From Ichthyophis bannanicus (lineage: Eukaryota; Chordata; Amphibia; Gymnophiona; Ichthyophiidae), in contig CM066033.1 of the NCBI GenBank assembly GCA_033557465.1, positions 233,618,109 through 233,682,108 on the forward strand: a DNA stretch of 64,000 nucleotides, in the 5' to 3' direction. Below the pieces are notes generated by a model. It was not told the origin of the DNA. It worked only from the letters and a program-made list of their open reading frames with translations, and searched no databases. How positions within the stretch are numbered: position 1 is the stretch's first letter; each line of letters opens with the position of its first letter. Of the stretch, positions 8,867-18,235 are shown piece after piece. The translations under genes and the position numbers were made by a program.

Positions 8867-10017
8867 TGCTGCATCGGGGTATGAAGCCACCATATTTTGG
8901 ACAGTAGTTTGTCTGGCATTTTTTAGGGGGCCTTCGAATGGGGGGGTTGGCGGCGGATGCGGTGGGGACGGGGCGGGGGTGGGCTTCGACGTCCCACGTT
9001 TGGCTTTCGATGCGGTTCGGGATGTTTTGGCACGTTTCAGACCGATCAGCGTGGAAACGATTGAGGGTGCGTTTCAGTGGGGATGTTGGCTTGGTGGTGT
9101 GCCTGGTGGCTGCCGTGAGGCGATATCTATGGGTGCTACCAGGGTAGGCTTGGGTTTCTTATGGAGTGAGAGAGTGTTGACCTGCTCGGGTGCCCGGGGT
9201 GTTCAGGTGCCCAGGGTGGTCAGGATGGTGCGGCGTTTGGTGGGTGACGAGCCGTCGCATTCTGCGCTGTACTCTTTTCGCTTGGGGTGGCTGCACAGAT
9301 CCTATGGAACACTGGCAGATGGCGCTCTCGGGCGTTTTGGGGTTATGGGCGGCTGTGCGGGAGTTTCATTGTTCATTTATTTTGCAGGTGGGGTGTGTAG
9401 CCTGCTGAATGTTGGGGATTGGTCACTACTTTGTACACTGTACTGGATGGTGAGTTGTCGCGAGGCAGGTGAACGCCAACCTGGTCACTACTTTGTCCAC
9501 GGTGCAGGACGGTGATTTGTCGCGAGGCGTGGGAACGCCAACTTGGGGGTTGTCCCGGTTTTTTGGGTGGCTGTCTCATGGCTGGGTGAGCTCGGACCCC
9601 GTGGGTCGCAGCGGCTTCCTTTGTTACAGCGCCTGGGACGGTTATCGCGACGGACTGCAGTGTTGGAGGCACCAACCTGGGTCCGCGCGGGAGGTTTTGG
9701 GGGGGTTGCTGATGTTCTGGGTATACTTTGATGGGGTCTGTCATTGTCCCCAGGCCTGCATGATGGAGCCTGCGGTGTTGGTCGCGGGGGCTGGCTAACA
9801 GCTGGCTTGGCCGACATGGGGGTACCAGAGGATGCCTTCTCGGGGTGATTGAGTCCGGGACTGTATAGGGGTGATGGGGCAGTTATCGCCAGTAGCGCTG
9901 GCTCTGATACTTTAGGACTGGTGGGAGGTCTTGGAATGTGTGTGGGTTGGGATGCTCCCTGGTCACAGCTTGGCTTTGGGGGGGCGGCACAGGAACAAGG
10001 TTGTCACCTGTGCCGGT
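8867..10017 (+). mobile_element. Continuation of the interrupted GC-rich Ngaro/DIRS-like element
   Basis: Composition switches back to the GC-rich type of 1-2480 at base 8867. ORFs of up to 227 codons exist, but none shows a readable RT, RNase H, hydrolase or tyrosine-recombinase motif; a weak ALYSFRLG string near 9260 is not enough to call a recombinase. A short repeat pair (ttgtcgcgaggc with ggtcactactttgt) occurs around 9418-9530. It is probably a decayed coding tract. Confidence 0.4.
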
Positions 10018-10408
10018 GGCGGGATCCCGGAGGTTTCTGGGGTCCGGAGCCTCAGGCTACACTTGGGCGGGGGCGGGGTGCCCCTGACCCGGTCAAATCC
10101 TGGTCGACTTTTGCTAATAGCATGGCAAAGTCGGGGGAAGGGTTAGGTAACTTGCCTGGGGGGCAAGTTATGGCGTTAGCAGTGGCAAGGCACTTTGCTA
10201 AGGTATGGCTGGTGCGGGCCGGGTGCCGCTAATCGATTGAGAAGGTGTAGCATGTTGGCATATTGTGAAATTGTTAAAGGTTAATAAAGCTGCGACCAGT
10301 TGTGTTCCATGAAATGTTGGTGTGGTGTCTTTTGTGGGGTTGGGAGATTGGGGGGTGATGGGGGGTGGAGGAAACGGGCCCGAAGCACCAGGTCCACCTG
10401 CCTCAGTT
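10018..10408 (+). repeat. Split direct repeat B1 (391 bp)
   Basis: Nearly identical to 10710-11100, same length. Both copies contain a poly(A)-signal context (ggttaataaagc, AATAAA at 10283 here) and end cctgcctc[a/g]gtt. With the intervening A2 segment they form the B1-A2-B2 3' end known from Ngaro-type elements. Confidence 0.75.
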
Positions 10409-10709
10409 AATGAAGAGGCCGTGGGCAGGGTCCCGGCGGCCGACCCTAACCGGGCGCGCGGCCGGTGCGAGGACCCTGCGCGCGGCCATGGCCAGTTTTG
10501 AATTCATTGGCTCCTGGCGGTGGCAGCCACGTGGGAGCCAATCAGGGTGGATCCTGGTGGTGCGGTGGGTGGTGTAGGCCGGCGTGCAGCCTCCGCGTGG
10601 TCATTCACGACGGAGGCTGCTCGAGGGTGCCGGCTTCCCGCCCGCCCGCCCATGCATAATTATGAGGGTGTGGATTATGGGGTGTTGCAGCTTGGGGGGG
10701 GGGGGGGTT
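10409..10709 (+). repeat. Candidate A2 segment between split direct repeats
   Basis: A 301-bp GC-rich segment between two 391-bp repeats. It carries a ccaat-type box (gggagccaatcaggg, ~10536) and an AT-rich spot (gcataattatgag, ~10655), and ends in a run of about 14 G. In a Ngaro layout this would be the second copy of the 5' terminal repeat with promoter function; the first copy would be outside the window. Confidence 0.5.
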
Positions 10710-11100
10710 GGCGGGATCCCGGAAGTTTCCGGGGTCCGGAGACTCAGGCTATACTTGGGCAGGGGCGGGGTGCCCCTGACCCGGTCAAACCCTGGTCGAC
10801 TTTTGCTAATAGCATGGCGAAGTCGGGGGAAGGGTTAGGTAACTTGCCGGGGGGGCAAGTTATGGCGTTAGCGGTGGCAAGGCACTTTGCTAAGGTATGG
10901 CTGGTGCGGGCCGGGTGTCGCTAATCGATTGAGAAGGTGTAGCATGTTGGCATATTGTGAAATTGTTAAAGGTTAATAAAGCTGCGACCAGTTGTGTTCC
11001 ATGAAATGTTGGTGTGGTGTCTTTTGTGGGGTTGGGAGATTGGGGGGTGATGGGGGGTGGAGGAAACGGGCCCGAAGCACCAGGTCCGCCTGCCTCGGTT
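10710..11100 (+). repeat. Split direct repeat B2 (391 bp)
   Basis: Second copy of 10018-10408; AATAAA at about 10975. It ends exactly where the Penelope-like terminal repeat begins. Confidence 0.75.
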
Positions 11101-11265
11101 ACTATTTTTTGTCGGAGGTTTTTGCCATGGGAGGAAATCCTCTCTTGAAGCGTAACTTCCCTTTTATTCAAACATTAGTTAAAATTCACCAATAAATAAT
11201 CGTGAAATATGCACACTTCACAGTGCTATATCACAATAACAAAATAAAATGTGAATACTCATCAC
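11101..11265 (-). repeat. Inverted terminal copy (left) of Penelope-like element
   Basis: Reverse complement of 16043-16207 with very few differences (outer edge actattttttgtcgg; inner edge gtgaatactcatcac). Orientation is opposite to the coding strand. Confidence 0.9.
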
Positions 11266-11892
11266 ATTATAGTCTCTTGTAGGGGCTCTCTCTTGGAACC
11301 ATTGTCCCATAATTGTGACGTTTTTCTTCAACCATGTGCTCAGAGAGTAGCCTCGTTTGTTAAAGATATGACCCATTTTTTACAACGTTTGGAATCCGTA
11401 GTTTGTCCAATTACTGATGTTTGGTTAGTGTCCCTTGATGTTACGGCACTTTATACTAATATCGCCCAAGATGAAGCCTTGAGGATTGTGGAGAATTTAG
11501 ACATCTCTTTACCATCTAGAACACCGAAGAGGTTTTTTCAACAACTGCTTACTTTAGTGCTGACCAAAAATTTTTTTCAGTTTGATGGTCAGTTCTATCA
11601 GCAAATACACGGCATAGCGATGGGTGCCACAGTGGCTCCATCAGTTGCCACTCTATATTTAGCTGATTTTGAAACTGAGATTGTTTACCCTTCCTCTTGG
11701 TTTTCGTCAGTTTTACTTTGGGTTAGATTTCTTGATGATATCTTTTTTCTATGGAATGCTACTGAAAATTCTTTATTATCTTTTATTGATTGGTTGAATT
11801 CACGGAGAGAACATTTAAAGTTTACTTTACATCATGATTTAGCTGAATTGGAGTTTTTGGATGTCAAAATTTTCAAAGAGGGCTCTAAATAA
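11266..11892 (+). pseudogene. Penelope-like reverse transcriptase, 5'-truncated
   Basis: The readable frame (from the in-frame ATG at 11251, which lies in the inverted repeat and is not a real start) gives motif A SLDVTALYTNI (Asp63), motif B GIAMGATVAPSVATLYL, and motif C FLDDIFFLW (Asp162, Asp163). The sequence begins in the fingers region (IVSCRGSLLEPLS), so the N-terminal half is missing. The frame ends at TAA 11890-11892; the protein continues in the next frame from about 11861, indicating a 1-nt frameshift. It would copy RNA into DNA at the target. Not functional in this copy. Confidence 0.88.
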
Positions 11893-12745
11893 TACTCTAC
11901 GCTTTTCCGTAAAGCAGTGCAGCGAAATACTCTTGGATTTTTCTAGTTTTCATCCGCCTGCTTTAAAAAGTGGTTTGCCCTATGGTCAGTTTTTAAGATT
12001 ACGACGGATTTGCAGTTCTCTTGAAGATTTTGATCAACATGCGAGTGAGTTAACTCAACTATTACTCAACAGAGGATATCCATTGCATATTGTTAAACGA
12101 GCATGGAGGAGGGCTCGATTTACACATCGAGAATGGTTAGTTGATCCTGCTGCTCGGGTGAATGCTCGCAACCAAGCATCTGACATGGAACATATTACAA
12201 GCATATTGCCATATATATCAAATATTTTTAAGGTCTGTCAGATTCTGAAAAAACATTGGCATTTATTGGCATTACATCCTTGTTTTCGGAAATCATTAAT
12301 AGCCTACACCAGGGGACCTAATATTGGAGATTTGATTGGCAGTACACGGGGTTTGATTAATCCTATACCCTCTTTGGATACACAATTGGGTCATTTTCCT
12401 TGTTCTCATTGTGATTTTTGTGTACAAGTGATAGAGGGACATGTATGGTTGATTCCTCAGAAGGAGTTTCGTCACATATTGAAATGGTCTACTTCTTGCC
12501 TATCATCTTTTGTTGTATACGTGTTACTATGCCCTTGTCAAAAATTGTACATTGGGCGTACTACTCGTGTGGTGAGACGTCGCTTACAAGAACATGCTTC
12601 AAGAGTGCGAAATCGGGTGACGTCTGCACCCATAGTACAACACTGCATTGATTTTCAACATAGTTTTACTGATTTTAAATGGCGAGTTTTAGATCATGTT
12701 CCCCTTAGTCCTAGGGGGGGCGACAGAGAGAAGAAACTTCAATTA
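11861..12745 (+). pseudogene. Penelope-like linker and GIY-YIG endonuclease (interrupted)
   Basis: Overlapping next frame: a thumb/linker region (SGLPYGQFLRLRRICS, ~38-52), a cysteine motif CSHCDFC (~181-187), then the nuclease core VVYVLLCPCQKLYIGRTTR (~218-236; the GIY is represented by VVY, the YIG is exact) and RRLQEHASR. The frame is cut at codon 295 by the terminal repeat of a DNA transposon at 12746. The ORF appears to run on to 12889, but that tail is transposon sequence. The remaining nuclease C-terminus resumes at 15583. GIY-YIG domains nick the target for Penelope integration. Confidence 0.88.
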
Positions 12746-12885
12746 CACAGGTACACTAAAAAAAATTTTTTTAAACTGCCTCTAATGTTTCGATTGATTT
12801 TTACGTTTTTTGGTGCACTGAATCCAAATCTGGTAACCAATTTGCTCCATCACGTACAGATTTTTTGCTACATTGGGTTAGCAGT
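12746..12885 (+). repeat. Left terminal inverted repeat of DNA transposon
   Basis: The outer 13 bp are identical to the right end. An A/T run follows, then conserved blocks matching the complement of 15440-15579. Confidence 0.75.
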
Positions 12886-13348
12886 TTGAGGTGAACGTTT
12901 CAGATTGAGTGCGATCGAGATAAAAGTTTCTTGCATGAATTCTTTATACTAATTGTTTAGTAGTTATTCAAATAAGAATAAAGAAAATTGTAACAAGGCA
13001 GCACATAAGAATAGAGTAATGTCAACAAAACACACTGTGATGGTAGCAAAATTGTCTGCACTTAAAACAGCCACATACATGTGCACAAACATTGAGCATA
13101 TAAGAGCGAGGTTAGACACAAAGCAAAGCAAAGAAATGTGCAAAAAATGTTGTACAGGTATATATGTAAGAATAGAAAACGCAAACCGCACCATTGCAAT
13201 ACATGAAGACAAACACCCGATGGTGTGAAAATAAAATTCTAATAAATGAGATCCGACACTGTGGTAATAACTAGCAAATTTTTATTTCAAAGTTTAGTAA
13301 AAACACGATATTTGTCAACACAGTTTAGATTTTAAAGTCATTCTTGGG

Positions 13349-15076
13349 TCAATCAATCTCCTGGTGGGCCCGTTTCTTCTTCCCCCGAATGCTTCTCTTG
13401 GTGCGCTGCTTGGCGTATTTTTCATCTGGGGTTTCCCGCAGCAGCAACCAGCAGAAATCAGCCATCATAGTGGTGTTCCATCTTCCTTGGTACCTTCTCT
13501 CTGCGTCCTTGATGTCCTGGTGAAACCTTTCACCTTGTTCTTCACTGTACGCCCCCAAGTTTTCGGGAAAGTAGTTCACATGGGAGTGCAAGAAATGGAC
13601 TTTCAGGCTCATGTTACAGCCTTGTTCTTTGAAGGCATTGAGCATCCTGGCAACAATATCCTTATAGTTCTCATCCCGCCTGTTCCCCAAGAATTTGAGA
13701 ACAACATCCTTGAAGGAATCCCAGGCTTCTTTTTCCTTCTCAGACATCGTTTCAGCGAATGCTCCATCTGAAATGAGTTTCCTTATATCAGGGCCAACAA
13801 ACACTCCTTCCTTTAGCTTTGCTTCAGAAAGTCGGGGGAACTTTGAGCAAAGGTACCGAAAGCACTCACCATCTTTTGGAAGGGACTTGATGAATTGCTT
13901 AATGAGACCCAACTTAATGTGGAGAGGTGGTAATAGAATTTTATCACGAGGTACCAAGCTCTCATGAAGAACATTTTTCTCACCGGGTCTCAAATACTCC
14001 CGAATTGGCCAGTCTTTTTTCCCCCAGTGTAGGTCGCGGGCACAGCTATCCCACAAGCAAAGGAAGCAGGGATATTTGGTGAAACCAGATTGCTGCCCTA
14101 ATAGCATGGATAGAATTTTAAAGTCTCCACAAATCATCCACTTATGCTCATCATAACGAATCTTCTGAAGAATCAGGGCCAAATTCTCGTATTTTTCTGG
14201 GAGAATAACAGAGTGAGCAATAGGAACTGAAGCGAATGTGTTGCCATTATGAAGAAGAACACCTTTTATGCTGTCTTTTGACGAATCAATGAACAGCCGC
14301 CATTCAGCAGGATCATACTTGAGTTTAAACTTTTCCATCACTCCGTATATATCGTTGCAAAATACCAAATCTTCCTCTTTGCTAAAATACTTCAAAAATT
14401 GTGTCTCGCGGTTGCGGTACCAATAAAAAGTTGTTCCTGGTGACAATAGATTTTTCTGTTTAAGCCGAGAACCTAGCAGTTGGGCAGCATCTTTTGGGAG
14501 TCCTAAATCCCGGACTAAATCATTCAATTCAGCTTGAGAGAAAAGTTCAGGTTTCGGATCTGGTTCAGTTTCAAACTCGGAAGTACTGGACTCATCGGGA
14601 AAAGCCATCTGATGAGTCTCATCATGATCAGAACCGTCCGTACAAATATGATCCAAAGATTTTGGTGGTTCAGGCACAGGTACTTCGTTGCTATGAGGCA
14701 TAGGCCTAATTGCTGAGGGAAGGTTGGGGTAACTTATTACGTTCTTATTTTTTAAGTTGTATCCCTTCACAATGCAAGAGCAAAAATAGCAGTCACTGCT
14801 GTGGTCTCTTTGTTCACGCCACATCATAGGTATTCTGAAACGAAATGCTTGTTTTTTACCTTTCATCCATAAGCGTAGATCTTCCTCACATGTCTTGCAC
14901 ACTTTGTGAGGAGCCCACGGTTTGTCTTGATCGCCTAACTTCAAACCGAAATAGGCGAAATATACTTTTTTAATAAATGCAGAAATGTTCCTCTGCCGCT
15001 TTTTCACGGTATATTCCCCACAAATAAAACAAAAACTGTCCGGAGAGTTGACGCAACCTCTGGCTCTGTGAGCCAT
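13349..15076 (-). CDS. Putative DDE-type transposase of unnamed family (575 codons)
   Basis: The frame is open for 659 codons from 15328. The Met at 15076 is preferred because upstream residues look like leader (Cys-rich, no conserved pattern), and the zinc-binding part starts just after it. In numbering from that Met: CFIC (16-19) and CKTC (60-63), then CYFCSC (96-101), form a Zn-finger-like N-terminus. An acidic linker follows. The core has D264 (FIDSS), D318 (CGDFK) followed by YPCFLCLWDS (C337, C340), PPLHIKLG (His386), and YSEEQGERFHQDI (Glu512-516), plausibly D, D and E of an RNase H fold with a zinc insertion. The tail is Lys/Arg-rich. Similar proteins occur in many copies in arthropods and Hydra, as I recall, without a named function. 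No stop or frameshift: possibly still active. The triad is inferred. Confidence 0.75.
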   Translation of the reverse strand: MAHRARGCVNSPDSFCFICGEYTVKKRQRNISAFIKKVYFAYFGLKLGDQDKPWAPHKVCKTCEEDLRLWMKGKKQAFRFRIPMMWREQRDHSSDCYFCSCIVKGYNLKNKNVISYPNLPSAIRPMPHSNEVPVPEPPKSLDHICTDGSDHDETHQMAFPDESSTSEFETEPDPKPELFSQAELNDLVRDLGLPKDAAQLLGSRLKQKNLLSPGTTFYWYRNRETQFLKYFSKEEDLVFCNDIYGVMEKFKLKYDPAEWRLFIDSSKDSIKGVLLHNGNTFASVPIAHSVILPEKYENLALILQKIRYDEHKWMICGDFKILSMLLGQQSGFTKYPCFLCLWDSCARDLHWGKKDWPIREYLRPGEKNVLHESLVPRDKILLPPLHIKLGLIKQFIKSLPKDGECFRYLCSKFPRLSEAKLKEGVFVGPDIRKLISDGAFAETMSEKEKEAWDSFKDVVLKFLGNRRDENYKDIVARMLNAFKEQGCNMSLKVHFLHSHVNYFPENLGAYSEEQGERFHQDIKDAERRYQGRWNTTMMADFCWLLLRETPDEKYAKQRTKRSIRGKKKRAHQEID

Positions 15077-15439
15077 CACAAATACACAGCACTGCAAACT
15101 ACAACTGTAGTGAACCACTTCGGAATAAAGCTGGATTACGACTGAGCAAACAAAAGGTAATAATGAACTTGCAAGAAACTGAAATTTGACAGGAACGTTC
15201 ATGTCGCAACCATCGTGTTTGAGCGAGCGAACGAGGCGAGGCGAACAGGAAAGAACATGCGCCAGCGCGAGTACTGGATTTAGCCCCCCGCTTCCCAATT
15301 GTCCTGTTAATGTATAAAATGAATCCAAACACTCTAAAATATCATGAGGGAGTGTTTCTAGTTAGTTAACCATTACAACCTCTATTTTGGGCCAAGAAAA
15401 TAAACTGCAGTCGGCTAAAAAGAAATTATGTGAACATTC

Positions 15440-15579
15440 CTTATATGGGTAAGAAATCTAATTTTGCAAGAAAACGTGACGTGATGGAACATTTTGGCTA
15501 TTTTTCCTGGATTCAGCACCCCAAAATCTATAGGAATCAGTTGCAAAACTGGAGGCAGTTTTTTGGTAGTGTACCTGTG
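15440..15579 (-). repeat. Right terminal inverted repeat of DNA transposon
   Basis: Reverse complement begins CACAGGTACACTA as at 12746 and carries CTGCCTC, GCTGAATCCA and CCATCACGT in the same order as the left arm. Confidence 0.75.
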
Positions 15580-15582
15580 TTA

Positions 15583-15664
15583 TTAGAACAAACCTGGATT
15601 TTTCGTTTGTCAACGGTGGTACCGAATGGGTTAAACCTTGAACAAGATTGGGCTAGCCTTCTAT
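15583..15664 (+). pseudogene. Displaced C-terminus of the Penelope-like GIY-YIG nuclease
   Basis: The frame following the transposon's right border encodes WIFRLSTVVPNGLN, the conserved end of Penelope nucleases (pattern WIxxLxTxxPxGLN), and stops at TGA 15662-15664. It is in the same phase as 12745 once the transposon and one TTA are ignored. The following 15665-16042 is 3' untranslated sequence of the element. Confidence 0.8.
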
Positions 15665-16042
15665 GAGGTGTCATTGTTTGATTGGCTTTTAGAGTTTAAA
15701 TGCCCTTATATTTTCACATTATATGGTCATGACGTTGGACTGAATCATCAATGGCGTCTTTTGGAGCATGTTGCAGCTCTGTTTAAAATGTTTGAAAGTT
15801 TTCTTGATTTGCAGTATATTTGAGCGTTGAAACAGGATCGGATTGATTGGACTGGATCCTAAACGCAGTGCTGTGTTCGTTGATTTAACTGCAATAACGA
15901 AGATGTTATATTAAGAGCAATAATGAAGAGCTTTGACTGAAAGGCTGTCAGTTTTTTCCTGCCTGTTTAGATAAGAAGACGGCGGTTTGTTTGTTTGTTT
16001 GTTTTTCTGACAAGTCATCGGCTTTGCTTCAAGTTCATGAAA

Positions 16043-16207
16043 GTGATGAGTATTCACATTTAATTTTGTTATTGTGATATAGCACTGTGAAGTGTGCATA
16101 TTTCACGATTATTTATTGGTGAATTTTAACTAATGTTTGAATAAAAGGGAAGTTACGCTTCAAGAGAGGATTTCCTCCCATGGCAAAAACTTCCGACAAA
16201 AAATAGT
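16043..16207 (+). repeat. Terminal copy (right) of Penelope-like element
   Basis: Same 165-bp sequence as 11101-11265 in inverse orientation; it follows the 3' UTR directly. Beyond it, 16208-16680 is AT-rich with no recognisable feature. Confidence 0.9.
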
Positions 16208-16689
16208 TTCATAGATATAGTTTTGATCCAGTTACTATTATAGTTCACTCTTGCTGTTTTTGATATTCGTTGAATAAGAGTGAGGGTTTTGTTTGTATTA
16301 AAGAAATGTGTAGCATTGATGTCTTCTCCATGCCATAGAGAACTTATGGAACAAGTATGAGTACCTGAAGATTTCTGCTTGGTCCTTTTTTTCTAATGTG
16401 CCTTTTTCTTTTGAAATTGTACCCAATCTAATTTTCTCCTCTCAACATTGTGGTCTAATAGATGATCTAAGTGTGTGTGGACTCTTGTAAATTTTTCTTT
16501 ACTTATGGGGTTATTTCATGTTATATTCTCCTTTAACCTATTATATTCAACCCGTATTTTTTGTACAAGAGTGCTTCTTCTTGTAATCTGCAAAATTTGA
16601 TAAAAAATAAGGAGAGGTGAACTGACACCAAAGAATGAGAGATTGATAACTGCAGCCAATGACAGTAGATTATGGATCAGATGGCTCAC

Positions 16690-16945
16690 AACAAACAGAA
16701 AAAACAGGCAAAACAGACATATGTAGATTCTGTAAGAAAGAACTGGGAATGCTTACTCATCTTGTAGCTGCAAAGTTATGATGGCAGAAAAATACTACAC
16801 AGAAAAGCAACAATAAAGTGGTATGTCTCATCCACTGGAATCTGTAGACACTGCAACATCGCTGTACCAGAAAAGCACTGGGACCACGACCCTAAAAGAA
16901 TTATGGAGATTACCTGGGATACTTCCATTCTGACCAGAAAAGGGT
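16690..16945 (+). pseudogene. C-terminal fragment of an R4/Dong-like LINE (RLE type)
   Basis: Reading across one frameshift: CRFCKKELGMLTHLVA, then IHWNLCRHCNIAVPEKHWDHDP, then ITWDTSILT. This order (CCHC-like finger, IHW-LCK stretch, then a WDxxxxTD segment) is typical of the region between RT and the restriction-like endonuclease in R4/Dong/Hero-type LINEs. The finger's second half is altered and stops occur, so it is a dead fragment. The clade assignment is by motif only. Confidence 0.55.
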
Positions 16946-17225
16946 GGGCCTGACAGGCCCTGGCCCGACCAAAAATCATGGTCAGCAGGCAACAGGCTTC
17001 TTGTGGGGATCCCATCCCCCACGGACAAAAGAAGATAAGCCATGATCGTGGCCAAGATTCTTTCTGTTCTGCCTGCAGGGATCTCATCTCCCACGGGCAG
17101 ACAGAAAAGGTCTTTGCTGCGATTGCACCTTCTCTTTCTCTTCTGCCCACTGAGGATGACGTCCTCATGGACAGCTTGCTATCTGCCAGCCATGAGTTTT
17201 GGTGGGGCCAGGGCCTGTGTGGCCC
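16943..17225. repeat. Fold-back repeat around 'ccagggcctg' arms
   Basis: 16943-17000, read on the minus strand, resembles 17160-17225 on the plus strand (catgaNttttggtNgggccagggcctg). The inside holds two direct copies of a block with gggatcYcatcYcccacgg. MITE-like; family unknown. Confidence 0.5.
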
Positions 17226-17364
17226 ATCCCTTTCCAATGCGTATGCTAAGAGCTATTCTTAGCCAAATCCAAAAAGCCTGTGAGAGAGTGATTTTTATGC
17301 CAGCCAGGGCTTACAGCAAATGGAATAAAGTAATAAAAACTACAGCCCATTTAATCTTGAGCTC

Positions 17365-18060
17365 CTAGTGTTGAAATGGGCTATAACTGAAAAGTTTAAA
17401 GACTATCTGATGTATAGAAAATTTATAGTCAAGACTAATCATAACCCTCTGAGAGACAGCCACGGTGGAAGCACTAATCCAAAGGTGGCTGGCTCAACTT
17501 TCAAATGTCAACTTTGAAGTCCAGTACAAGCCCAGTCAAAATAATACCAATGTATACTGTATATCATTTTCAGGATAATTCTCCCCCCCCCCCCCCACAC
17601 ACACAATGAAAATGGTACTAGTCTCTTAACCCTAAAAAGTGAGATCAAGCTAAATGTTTTGGATGAATGCTAACATTAATCAGATAAAAGTTAGAACGAT
17701 GTTAATCATATATTGCTGGGATAATGAGACCACATTAGGTCTTAGAAAGGCTACAGCATTGTGATCCAATTCTGAATCTTGTAATAGAAGCACTAATGGA
17801 AGAAAAATGTGAAATATAATCTTCAGAAGCATTAAGTTAGAATTTCTGGAAGCACCATCTGAGACTGAATCGAGGAATTCCATTCAGAAGAATGCTGAGC
17901 CCAAGAAACAGGGAAGAAATCAACCAATTTGTAGTTCCTGAATTTGAAAAAAGAAATACTAATCTCTAGTCATGATCTGGCTGGATACTTTGGCAAAGGT
18001 AACGTGCTAAAAATGTTGAAATGCAGATATTTCTGATTACATATAACCAAAGCAACTGGT
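17365..18060 (+). pseudogene. Degenerate Ty3/gypsy fragment (RNase H, start of integrase)
   Basis: 17365-17570 encodes LKWAITEKFKDYL, VKTNHNPL, RWLAQLSNVNFEVQYKP, the RNase H C-terminal region of Ty3/gypsy pol (usual form: VYTDNNPL, HRWLAxLxxFxFxIxYxPG); the catalytic Asp of TDNNP is Asn here. Around 17960-18045, HDLAGYFGKGNVLKMLKCRYF resembles the integrase zinc region (HDxxGHxGxxRTLxxLRxRFYW). Stops and frame changes are frequent. A 17-C run interrupts at 17581. This is an old copy, unrelated in detail to the Gmr1-like element. Confidence 0.65.
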
Positions 18061-18062
18061 AA

Positions 18063-18235
18063 CAGAACTCATGTTAGGGGGGGATCTAGTACTTACAAAT
18101 AGGGAGAATGTTTTTAATGATATAGTGGGTGATCATCTCACATACAGTTATCACCGAATGGTATGGTTCAGTATTAAGACAAGAGCAGAGATGGTACATT
18201 CAAAAGTGAGGATCCTAGACTTTAGAGGACTGATA
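18063..18235 (+). pseudogene. CR1/L3-type LINE fragment (end of endonuclease)
   Basis: Encodes GGDLVLTNRENVFNDIVGDHL, YHRMVWFSI and VRILDFRGL, matching the DLVLTN...SDHxMVxFxI...LDFRxAN region after the endonuclease of CR1/L3-like LINEs. It continues at 18706 after a repeat insertion. Confidence 0.65.

Larger units (their letters stand above)
12746..15579 (-). mobile_element. 2834-bp DNA transposon of unassigned superfamily
   Basis: Left end CACAGGTACACTA and right end TAGTGTACCTGTG are perfect inverted repeats. Weaker inverted similarity (CTGCCTC, CTGAATCCA, CCATCACGT blocks in order) continues for ~140 bp. TTA flanks both ends (12743-12745 and 15580-15582). Removing the element with one TTA leaves the Penelope GIY-YIG frame open across the junction, which independently confirms both borders. 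It carries one antisense gene (13349-15076). A 3-bp TTA duplication with CACAGG termini fits no classical superfamily cleanly (Harbinger-type duplications but CAC-type ends). Confidence 0.88.
11101..16207 (+). mobile_element. Penelope-like retroelement, 5'-truncated, with nested DNA transposon
   Basis: Bounded by 165-bp inverted copies of one sequence (11101-11265 and 16043-16207). The inside encodes the palm part of a Penelope-type RT, a linker with CSHCDFC, and a GIY-YIG nuclease whose last part is displaced to 15583-15664 by a 2834-bp DNA transposon (12746-15579). Without it the copy is about 2.27 kb. Inverted terminal copies and 5' truncation are known Penelope traits. No clear target duplication was seen. 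Confidence 0.85.

Noticed and set aside
8832..9515. 227-codon ORF as a tyrosine recombinase
   Set aside because: Only a weak ALYSFRLG string; the R-HxxR-Y catalytic pattern could not be found.
12746..12889. C-terminal part of the 342-codon Penelope ORF (after codon 295)
   Set aside because: It is read-through into the terminal repeat of the inserted transposon, not nuclease sequence.
15099..15332. 77-codon ORF and the 84 extra N-terminal codons of the transposase frame
   Set aside because: Upstream of the likely start; no pattern beyond Cys-rich leader-like sequence.
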